In this document: in pieces, positions 5,489-10,557 of the stretch
Numbering within the stretch: the first letter of the stretch is position 1
Layout of the letters: every line of letters starts with the position of its first letter
DNA from: CAZVYN01 sp964631125
GTDB lineage: Bacteria; Eisenbacteria; RBG-16-71-46; CAIMUX01
Length of the DNA stretch: 10,557 nt
NCBI GenBank assembly: GCA_964631125.1
Contig: CAZVYN010000107.1
Coordinates: 1-10,557 of the forward strand
Direction of reading: 5' to 3'
Notes under the pieces: generated by a model
Told to the model about the DNA's origin: nothing
Database searches by the model: none
What the model saw: only the letters and a program-made list of their open reading frames with translations
Position numbers and translations under genes: made by a program

Positions 5489-6304
5489 TCACCTCCCCAA
5501 ATAGCCGACGAAACGGCGCGTGTCTTCGATCATGGCGGCCAACTGCAGCTCGATGGCGTCGCCCATCGCGCCCAGCGTGGCGATGGCGATGATGAGCCCG
5601 ACGAAGAGCTTCACCGGCTGCGAGAGCGAGAAGACATTGATCTGCGCGGCGGCCCGGTTGAGCACACCGAAGGCGACATCCACCAGGAACAGCGCCAGCA
5701 CGGCCGGTCCCGCGAGCTGCAGCGAGACCAGGAAGAGTCGGCCCGTCACCTCGATGACATCCTCGACGATGCGCGCCGGATCGACGGCGAACTGCGGAAA
5801 CTGCCAGACCGGCAGAACCTGGAAGCTCTCGAAGTAACCGCGCAGATAGAGATGGTGGCCGTTGAGCAGCAGGAAGATCGCGACCGACGCCTGGAAGTAG
5901 AACTGGCCGAGGAACGAAGTCCGCTCTTTGAGCTGATACACCATCGTCTCGGCTTGATTGGCGCCCCGCTGCGTGTCGATCAAGCGCCCGGCGGTCGCGA
6001 ATGTCCAGAAAACGAGCGAGGACAGGTACCCGAGGGTCACTCCGATCGCGAGCTCCTTCATCATGAGGAAGGTGAACGTGGTCCCGACCGGCATCGGCGG
6101 CGCGCCGCGGGTCAGCGCCGGCAGCATGAGGATCGTGAAGCTGAAGGCGAGACCGATCTTCACCTGAGCCGGGACCGACTGGCCGCCGAGGAACGGATTC
6201 AGGAAGAGGGCCGGCATGCTGCGCGCGAGCGCGAGCGTCACGAGACGGAGCGTCTCGTTGGGATCCCCGGTGATGCCGAGTGCGCCGAGCAGGTCCTTCA
6301 TCAT
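5489..6304 (-). CDS. sctT: SctT, T3SS export-gate protein (FliR/YscT family)
   Basis: A 271-residue polytopic inner-membrane protein that joins SctR and SctS in the export-gate complex. Hydrophobic segments lie near 19-35, 48-65, 75-103, 137-150, 186-212 and 231-250. Typical family stretches are IDTQRGANQAE (109-119) and FGVLNRAAAQINVFSLSQP (212-230). Length agrees with the family (about 260). The start is one of two adjacent ATG codons (6304 or 6301), seven bases after the sctS stop. No strong ribosome site is visible, so translation is probably coupled to sctS. The last codons contain GGGGAGGTGA, which doubles as the sctU ribosome-binding site. Confidence 0.95.
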   Translation of the reverse strand: MMKDLLGALGITGDPNETLRLVTLALARSMPALFLNPFLGGQSVPAQVKIGLAFSFTILMLPALTRGAPPMPVGTTFTFLMMKELAIGVTLGYLSSLVFWTFATAGRLIDTQRGANQAETMVYQLKERTSFLGQFYFQASVAIFLLLNGHHLYLRGYFESFQVLPVWQFPQFAVDPARIVEDVIEVTGRLFLVSLQLAGPAVLALFLVDVAFGVLNRAAAQINVFSLSQPVKLFVGLIIAIATLGAMGDAIELQLAAMIEDTRRFVGYLGR

Positions 6305-6311
6305 CTCGGGG

Positions 6312-6590
6312 TCACTGGAAGCTGGAGACCGCGCGGGGAATCTGCTCGAACAGGCGCACCGAGAACTTGACCGTCTCGGCGATGAGCCAATTGCCGCTCA
6401 AGAGGAGTACGAAGAAAACGGCGACCATCTTCGGGACGAAGCTGAGGGTCTGCTCTTGGATTTGCGTCGTGGCCTGGAAGAGGCTGACGGCGAGGCCGAC
6501 GAGGAGACTCGCGAGGAGCGCGGGGGCGGAGAGGATGAGCGTGACGAGGAGGGCTTCGCGGCAGAGGCCGATGACGAAGTCGCGTTCCAT
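6312..6590 (-). CDS. sctS: SctS, T3SS export-gate protein (FliQ/YscS family)
   Basis: A 92-residue protein with two membrane helices (about 14-37 and 52-72) forming the lower part of the export gate with SctR and SctT. MERDFVIGLCREALLVTL at the start and VGLAVSLFQATTQIQEQTL (31-49) are characteristic of the family. I chose the ATG at 6590 because it gives the usual length of 85-92 residues and follows GGAGAGGAG by ten bases. An in-frame start at 6650 would add a Pro/Ser-rich 20-residue extension that begins inside the sctR-sctS hairpin and lacks a ribosome site. Confidence 0.94.
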   Translation of the reverse strand: MERDFVIGLCREALLVTLILSAPALLASLLVGLAVSLFQATTQIQEQTLSFVPKMVAVFFVLLLSGNWLIAETVKFSVRLFEQIPRAVSSFQ

Positions 6591-6646
6591 GAGAAGGGGG
6601 CTCCTCTCCAAGGTTGGCGGAGAAGGGGATGGTTGGGTTGAAAGCG

Positions 6647-6669
6647 ACACCGCGCGGGGCGCGCGGTGT
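6647..6669. other. Perfect GC hairpin between sctR and sctS
   Basis: ACACCGCGCG (6647-6656) and CGCGCGGTGT (6660-6669) form a 10-base perfect stem with the loop GGG. The stem begins at the sctR TAA stop and is followed on the minus strand by CGCTTTC, not a U run. In RNA it would be very stable. It sits in the largest gap (78 bases) inside the sctQRSTU block, and may moderate or stabilise the message between the two genes. Confidence 0.6.
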
Positions 6670-7346
6670 TACTTAGGCATATAGTCCATGACCAATCCCT
6701 TCACGATCAGCGCCCAGCCGTCGATGAGGACGAAGAGGAGCAGCTTGAAGGGCAACGAGATCGTGGTCGGCGAGAGCATCATCATTCCGAGCGCCATCAG
6801 GATGTTGGCGGTCACCATGTCGATCACGAGGAACGGGATGTAGATGATGAAGCCGACCAGGAACGCCTCTTTGAGTTCACTTGTGACGAAGCTCGGGATC
6901 AGCACCTGGAAGCTGCTCGGGTCGATGCGCGGTTCGACCGTCCCCTGGAGCCCTTGGGCGAGTTGCACGAAGAGGACGCGATCGTTCGTGTGCGCGTGTC
7001 GCTCCAGGAACGCCCGCACCGGTTCCTTGCCGCGCTTGGCCCCGTCGAAGATCTCGCGCACCGAACGCTCCGAGAACATCGCCGTTTGGCCCTGCGGGAA
7101 GATGTTGGCCGCACGGTAGACATCCTGCGCCACCGGGATCATCACGAAGATCGTCAGCACAAACGAGAAGCCGGTCACGACCTGGTTCGGCGGGATCTGC
7201 TGCGTGCCGATGGCATTGCGCAAGATGGAGAGCACGACCGAGATCTTCACGAACGAGCTCAGCATGATCAGCATGAAGGGCGCGAGCGAGAGCGCCCCCA
7301 TGGCGAAAACCAGCATCATCGGCGAGCTGACTTGCGAGTCGTTCAC
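6669..7346 (-). CDS. sctR: SctR, T3SS export-gate core protein (FliP/YscR family)
   Basis: A 225-residue inner-membrane protein that forms the pentameric core of the export gate. Hydrophobic segments lie near 10-33, 56-75, 161-185 and 196-220. Family stretches are IPPNQVVTGF (51-60), PSFVTSELKEAF (151-162) and LPFKLLLFVLIDGWALIVKG (198-217). The last reads more like injectisome SctR than flagellar FliP, in my judgement. There is no Sec signal peptide of the kind many FliP proteins have. The start is GTG at 7346, overlapping the TGA of the FliO-like gene as GTGA. It follows GGAGGAGGAG by four bases, and this site is itself the coding sequence for the Ser-Gly-Gly-Gly near the end of the upstream protein. 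Confidence 0.95.
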   Translation of the reverse strand: MNDSQVSSPMMLVFAMGALSLAPFMLIMLSSFVKISVVLSILRNAIGTQQIPPNQVVTGFSFVLTIFVMIPVAQDVYRAANIFPQGQTAMFSERSVREIFDGAKRGKEPVRAFLERHAHTNDRVLFVQLAQGLQGTVEPRIDPSSFQVLIPSFVTSELKEAFLVGFIIYIPFLVIDMVTANILMALGMMMLSPTTISLPFKLLLFVLIDGWALIVKGLVMDYMPK

Positions 7347-7687
7347 TGCGCTCCTCCTCCGGACGTGCTTGTCTGGCCCCGCGACGCGCCCAGCTCGGGG
7401 TAGGCCGTCTCGACCTCCTCCTTATCGAGTTCGGCCAGGATCCGGATGCTTCCTGTTGTCACGCCCATCAGGTAGTAGCGGCTGAGCACCTTCATGACGC
7501 AGACCGTGCGGTCGTTCCCGACGGCGAATCGGTCGATCATCGCCATCGATCGCGCCGTGGCCAGCCGCCAACGGAAGAGTCGGGGGAGGCCCCAACGGAG
7601 CACGACCCAGAGGAGGGCGGTGACGAGTCCGAGCGCCAGGATCGTGCGGAGGAGCAGGGCGAAGGTCTGACTCGTGCTTGATTCCAC
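7343..7687 (-). CDS. FliO-like export-apparatus protein
   Basis: A 114-residue protein with one membrane helix (about 9-33) followed by a small cytoplasmic domain. IDRFAVGNDRTVCVMKVLSR (51-70), then YYLMGVTTGSIRILAELD (71-88), is the FliO pattern (basic, hydrophobic, then a turn with LxGVT). In flagella, FliO is a scaffold that helps FliP (the SctR homologue) assemble and is not in the finished machine. Its place directly upstream of sctR fits that role. It ends in a Gly/Ser-rich tail. The start is GTG at 7687, four bases after the sctQ stop, without a clear ribosome site, so coupling is likely. FliO homologues are generally absent from well-studied injectisomes. Confidence 0.82.
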   Translation of the reverse strand: MESSTSQTFALLLRTILALGLVTALLWVVLRWGLPRLFRWRLATARSMAMIDRFAVGNDRTVCVMKVLSRYYLMGVTTGSIRILAELDKEEVETAYPELGASRGQTSTSGGGAQ

Positions 7688-7691
7688 GCGG

Positions 7692-7970
7692 TCAACCCAG
7701 CTCGATGACGCGGACGCCCAGCTCGCCTTCGACGCGCACGATCTCGCCGCGCCCGATCACCCGGTCCTCGACCACGAGCGCGACCGGCTCAGCGGGATCC
7801 TTCGCCAATTCCAAGATGTCGCCGGGCCGCAGCGCCGCGACCTGTCCCAGGGTGAGGCCGACACGTCCGAGCTCCACGCGCACGACGACCGGTAGATCGT
7901 GGACGAACGCGGCTGGGTCACGATCGCTCGAGTCACGGTCGCTCGAGATACGGCCAGAGGTGTCGGTCAC
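7692..7970 (-). CDS. SctQ-C, internally initiated SpoA protein (predicted)
   Basis: Codon 334 of sctQ is GTG, preceded eight bases upstream by GGAGG (7979-7983). Starting there gives a 92-residue protein with a 14-residue tail ahead of the complete second SpoA domain. YscQ, SpaO and other SctQ proteins are known to make such short C-terminal products from internal starts; they form part of the ring with full-length SctQ. The site lies exactly in the low-complexity linker, as in those systems. Presence of the site is seen directly; its use is inferred. Confidence 0.7.
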   Translation of the reverse strand: MTDTSGRISSDRDSSDRDPAAFVHDLPVVVRVELGRVGLTLGQVAALRPGDILELAKDPAEPVALVVEDRVIGRGEIVRVEGELGVRVIELG

Positions 7971-8969
7971 GCGGGATCCCTCCGAATCGTTGGCGGAAGT
8001 GATGGCGGAAGTGATGGCGACGGAGCGCGGCAGGCAAGCCACGACGCGAAGCGCGGTTGACGACGGCCCCGAGTCATGGGCGGGCGCCGCCGCGGACGCG
8101 TCGCGCTCGACCAAGATGCGCGCTCCAGATCGGCTCGCCGTGTTCACCAGTTCGAGCGCACCGCTCCAGTTCGAGTCGTCGTCGATCGTCGCCTCGGCAT
8201 TCGGGAAGACGAGGACGTCGCCGGGCTGGAGTCTTGCGATTTCCTCCGCGGAAAGCGCCGCGCGACAGAGGATCGCCGCGAAGTTGACGGGAGCGGACGC
8301 GAGCAACTTCGACCAATCGGGACCTTCGACGCCGTTCTCCAGGGCGCTCGCGCGGAGCGATTCGCTGATTGCGCGCAGAGCGCCGGACGCGACGACCAGA
8401 CGGTACGGCGCGGCAATTCCGGCCAAGGTCACGACGCCCGTGAACAGCGCGGCGGTCTCTCCGCGCCCCGCATCGAGTGGACCGGTCTCGCACCCCAGCG
8501 CACGCACCTCACGCGGACCCGCCGCGCCCAGCACTCCGGCCGCGGCGACGAGCAGCGGATCGAGCAGGTAGCTGAACACGCCCCGCTCCAGCTCGGTCAC
8601 GAGATCCGAACCTCCTCCCTCGAGCCTCGTCCCGAGAATGCTCGCGACGATGGCGCGCGCGTGGGTGAACGGCGCCTCCACGACGATGTCGCCCTGGTCG
8701 CAGCGCACGTAGGCGCGAAGCTGCACCCCTTCGACCGAACTCGTGGTCACGCTATCCAGCGGCCCGATCGAGAAAAATGACCGCGTCTCGCTGATGGCAG
8801 ACCCTTGGAGCCCGGCGAGCGCTTCGTTCAACGCGCGGCCGAGCGGCGCGGCCTGCTCAGGCGTCGGCAGATGTCGGGCGAGACGAGACACGGCGTCGGC
8901 GATCGCGCGAGGGATCGAAGGCGCGTCCGCGAAGCGATCGACGACCGGCGGTGGGGCCTCTTCGGCCAT
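7692..8969 (-). CDS. sctQ: SctQ, T3SS cytoplasmic ring / sorting-platform protein
   Basis: A 425-residue soluble protein of the SctQ/FliM-FliN (SpoA) family that forms the pods below the export gate. The N-terminal region (1-215) is divergent. The first SpoA domain (about 222-290) includes LSAEEIARLQPGDVLVFPNA. A low-complexity linker rich in Ser, Asp and Ala (about 290-345) follows. The second SpoA domain (about 346-424) includes GLTLGQVAALRPGDILEL and ends VIGRGEIVRVEGELGVRVIEL. Two SpoA domains in one chain are injectisome-like; flagella usually split them as FliM and FliN. The ATG at 8969 follows TAGGAGAGAGG. An internal GTG (7970) probably yields the second domain as a separate product. 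Confidence 0.92.
   Translation of the reverse strand: MAEEAPPPVVDRFADAPSIPRAIADAVSRLARHLPTPEQAAPLGRALNEALAGLQGSAISETRSFFSIGPLDSVTTSSVEGVQLRAYVRCDQGDIVVEAPFTHARAIVASILGTRLEGGGSDLVTELERGVFSYLLDPLLVAAAGVLGAAGPREVRALGCETGPLDAGRGETAALFTGVVTLAGIAAPYRLVVASGALRAISESLRASALENGVEGPDWSKLLASAPVNFAAILCRAALSAEEIARLQPGDVLVFPNAEATIDDDSNWSGALELVNTASRSGARILVERDASAAAPAHDSGPSSTALRVVACLPRSVAITSAITSANDSEGSRVTDTSGRISSDRDSSDRDPAAFVHDLPVVVRVELGRVGLTLGQVAALRPGDILELAKDPAEPVALVVEDRVIGRGEIVRVEGELGVRVIELG
7918..7947. repeat. 15-base tandem duplication in the sctQ linker
   Basis: TCACGATCGCTCGAG is followed at once by TCACGGTCGCTCGAG, one base different. It encodes the repeated Ser-Asp-Arg-Asp block between the two SpoA domains and keeps the frame. 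Confidence 0.8.
7991..8014. repeat. 12-base tandem duplication in the sctQ linker
   Basis: TGGCGGAAGTGA occurs twice in tandem, then TGGCGA begins a third copy. It encodes the repeated Ile-Thr-Ser-Ala of the linker and lies just upstream (in transcription sense) of the internal ribosome site at 7979-7983. Confidence 0.8.
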
Positions 8970-9034
8970 CGGACCTCTCTCCTACCAAGACGAAGCCGGG
9001 GGGTGGAGCAAACCCGCGCGAGATTAGCAGAAGC

Positions 9035-9364
9035 TCACACGTCGCTCGGTTCCCAGCCGTAGCGCTCGAGATCGACCCGACCTGCTGAGTCGAACTTCAC
9101 CCGCTCTCGTTCCAACAATGCTCGCTGGAGACGGCCATGCCCGTCGGCCAACGGCAGACTGATCTCGCCGCGCGCGTTGATCACGCGGTGCCACGGGACA
9201 CGGTTCGTCGTCGGCAAGGCGTGCAGCGCATACCCGACCTGTCGCGCTCGCCCGGGGAGCCCCGCCAACGCCGCGATCCGTCCGTAGCTCGCGACCTTTC
9301 CGCGCGGAATCTGGCGAACGACGGCGTAGATGCGCTCGTAGGTCGGCGACCGCTCCAGGCTCAC
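9035..9364 (-). CDS. Alkyltransferase-like (ATL) DNA-damage recognition protein
   Basis: A 109-residue homologue of the DNA-binding domain of O6-alkylguanine-DNA alkyltransferase. The active-site motif PCHRV is replaced by PWHRV (57-61), the hallmark of ATL proteins, which bind O6-alkylguanine and pass the lesion to nucleotide excision repair instead of removing the alkyl group. RGKVASYGRIAALAG (21-35) is the helix-turn-helix region with the conserved Tyr27, and RARQVG (39-44) supplies the Arg finger. The length matches known ATLs (about 100-110). The start is taken as GTG at 9364, overlapping the upstream TGA as GTGA. A longer upstream frame exists but runs through the exported-protein gene. 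Its place inside a T3SS operon is odd. Confidence 0.88.
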   Translation of the reverse strand: MSLERSPTYERIYAVVRQIPRGKVASYGRIAALAGLPGRARQVGYALHALPTTNRVPWHRVINARGEISLPLADGHGRLQRALLERERVKFDSAGRVDLERYGWEPSDV

Positions 9365-9891
9365 TCCTTGACGCGAGTGAGGTCGAACTTGGCTTCCGCG
9401 GCCGGCTTCCCCTTGTCGTAGTGGTACCAGGTCGCGAGGAGATGATCCGGGCCGTCGAACTTGATCATCGCGGCGTGCATGTGGCCGTCGAGCGGCTTCA
9501 TGCTCGTTCCGTCGAGGAAGTCGAAACGGAGAACCGCAGGATTGTCGGACGGCAGCGCTCTCATCCGCGGCTGATTCCCGGCTGCGCAGTAATGCGTCAA
9601 CATCAGGTTCTCGCCGTCCATGTGATAGACGGTCGTCATCTCGTGCGTCGTCCCCTCGAACTGCACCTCGATGACGGCCGTGCCGCCCGCCGTCACGCGG
9701 TACGAAACGGTGGTGGGCTCGTTCGGCTCGCCGAAGCCGGCCTTGCCGACCCAGTTGCCGGCCAGGCTCTTCAATTGCTCGAAACGCGGATCGGGAGCGG
9801 CGTCGGCGCGGCCAAAGGCGACGGCGCCGAGCAAGATCACCCCCGTGAGCAACCGTCCAAAACGCGCGTGAACAACGGATCTTGTCTTCAT
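9361..9891 (-). CDS. Exported protein of unknown function, possibly DUF1579/lipocalin-like
   Basis: A 176-residue protein with a clear Sec signal peptide: basic MKTRSVVHARFGR, hydrophobic core at about 14-27, and a likely cut after ADA at residue 31. The mature part begins with LKSLAGNWVGKAG (about 40-52), then many alternating beta-like stretches such as TTVSYRVTAGGTAVIEV and LLATWYHYD. This fits a small beta-barrel or lipocalin-like fold of the kind seen in DUF1579-like exported proteins; I am not sure of the family. No lipobox Cys is present. The ATG at 9891 follows AGGAG by 11 bases and lies 21 bases after the SctP-like stop. It may be periplasmic, but nothing shows a link to secretion except location. 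Confidence 0.78.
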   Translation of the reverse strand: MKTRSVVHARFGRLLTGVILLGAVAFGRADAAPDPRFEQLKSLAGNWVGKAGFGEPNEPTTVSYRVTAGGTAVIEVQFEGTTHEMTTVYHMDGENLMLTHYCAAGNQPRMRALPSDNPAVLRFDFLDGTSMKPLDGHMHAAMIKFDGPDHLLATWYHYDKGKPAAEAKFDLTRVKE

Positions 9892-9912
9892 CGTCCAACT
9901 TTCTCCTGTGGG

Positions 9913-10557
9913 TCAGACACTGTAGTCGGTTTCGCTCTCGGATCGGCGCTCGGGCGCCTCCGTGGCCCTCCCGTCCGACGGACCGGAGTTCGAGCCGGCA
10001 TCGACGTCGCTCGGGCCGCCGTCTCGGGATCGGTCCTGCTGAGAACGGTGCTGGTTTGGCGAGCCGTCGGCATCCCGGGCGAGTCGACTCCGGAACTCAA
10101 CGCGCAGTTCCCCGACCTGTACTCCTTGCGCCTCCAGCCGCTCTCGCAGGCCGACGAGTTGCGCCTCGACCGCATCCTTCGTGGCCAACCGGTCAACCAA
10201 GAAGAGCCCGGACACCCTTCCCTGATGACGCTCGAGGCGGATCGTCATGCCGTCGAAGGCGCTTCCCTTGAGGTCCATCTGCAGCGTCGTCTTGCCGGTC
10301 TGCGAGTGCGTCGTGAGACGCATCGCCTCGACCAGTCGGGTCACCAATTCCTGGGGAAGCTTGTGGCTCCCGGCCAGAGGACGCGGCGCCAGGAAGGGAT
10401 CGAGCGCCCGGGTGGACTCGGCGGAGGCGAGGCCGGAATCTTCGGGGCGGCGCTCGTTCAGTTCGAGGTCGTCGTTGTCGCGTAGGTGGGAGTCGGAGGG
10501 TTGGGAGTCGTCTTCGGTGGCGTCGCGAGTGCGGGCGCGGGGGTCTTGGGGGTCGGC
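9913..10557 (-). CDS. FliK/SctP-like needle-length control protein, 5' end beyond the window
   Basis: The frame is open from the window edge to its TGA, giving 214 visible residues of a partial protein. The first 65 or so are disordered and rich in Asp, Arg, Ser and Pro. The part from about 66 to 158 matches the FliK C-terminal (Flg_hook) pattern: PQELVTRLVEAMRL, then TTLQMDLKG, MTIRLERHQGRVSGLFLV, and the closing helix and strand LRERLEAQGVQVGELRVEF. The tail is again charged and low complexity. FliK and its T3SS counterpart SctP measure hook or needle length and contact FlhB/SctU to switch substrates. Beside injectisome-type genes, SctP is the likely role. Shorter calls starting at TTG 10347 would miss the upstream part. 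Confidence 0.75.
   Translation of the reverse strand, partial: ADPQDPRARTRDATEDDSQPSDSHLRDNDDLELNERRPEDSGLASAESTRALDPFLAPRPLAGSHKLPQELVTRLVEAMRLTTHSQTGKTTLQMDLKGSAFDGMTIRLERHQGRVSGLFLVDRLATKDAVEAQLVGLRERLEAQGVQVGELRVEFRSRLARDADGSPNQHRSQQDRSRDGGPSDVDAGSNSGPSDGRATEAPERRSESETDYSV

Noticed and set aside
5480..5492. GTG at 5490-5492 as the sctU start
   Set aside because: It overlaps the sctT stop as GTGA, like other junctions, but reads out of frame with the conserved SEKTEQPT unless one base is added.
9365..9898. N-terminal extension of the ATL frame beginning MDDEDK
   Set aside because: It runs in another frame through the exported-protein gene and is Arg-rich nonsense. ATL homology begins only after the GTG at 9364.
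1..10557. CRISPR arrays, tRNA or rRNA genes, insertion-sequence transposases
   Set aside because: I saw no spaced repeats, no clover-leaf or rRNA-like stretch, and no transposase motif.

Overview
This GC-rich window is almost entirely a minus-strand type III secretion (T3SS) gene cluster. Strong GGAGG Shine-Dalgarno sites, many GTG, TTG or CTG starts and stop/start overlaps of four or five bases suggest a densely packed bacterial operon. I cannot assign the species. The gene mix points away from the classical proteobacterial pathogenicity islands: a FliO-like protein sits beside injectisome-type SctR/S/T/U and a SycD-like chaperone. A GC-rich Gram-negative environmental lineage is the safest guess. 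GC-rich coding also produces long shadow frames on the plus strand, and I do not regard any of them as genes.

Layout in transcription order (right to left). 10557-9913: the 3' part of a FliK/SctP-like length-control gene, which runs off the window. 9891-9361: an exported protein of unknown function. 9364-9035: an alkyltransferase-like DNA-repair protein (Cys replaced by Trp). 8969-4424: the export core, sctQ, fliO-like, sctR, sctS, sctT, sctU. 4427-3461: three small coupled frames (137 aa unknown, 43 aa P-loop fragment, 141 aa TPR protein). 3460-3166: a 295-base intergenic region with two dyads. 3165-1312: a second unit with a glycine-rich secreted or translocator-like protein and its SycD/LcrH-type TPR chaperone. 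1254-1220: a rho-independent terminator. 1127-129: an apparently unrelated FAD-dependent D-amino-acid oxidase preceded by a 7-codon leader frame and followed by a hairpin terminator.

How they work together: SctR, S, T and U build the inner-membrane export gate (FliO may help SctR assemble), SctQ forms the cytoplasmic sorting platform, and SctP-like controls needle length and substrate switching with SctU. The SycD-like protein should hold the adjacent glycine-rich substrate until export.

The main points of interest are translational and structural. sctU has no ATG/GTG/TTG start and appears to begin with CTG. sctQ carries an internal GTG start with a near-perfect Shine-Dalgarno that would give a separate 92-residue SpoA protein. 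An approximately 82-base palindromic element lies inside a frame after sctU. A truncated P-loop frame is wedged, with translational coupling on both sides, between two other genes.
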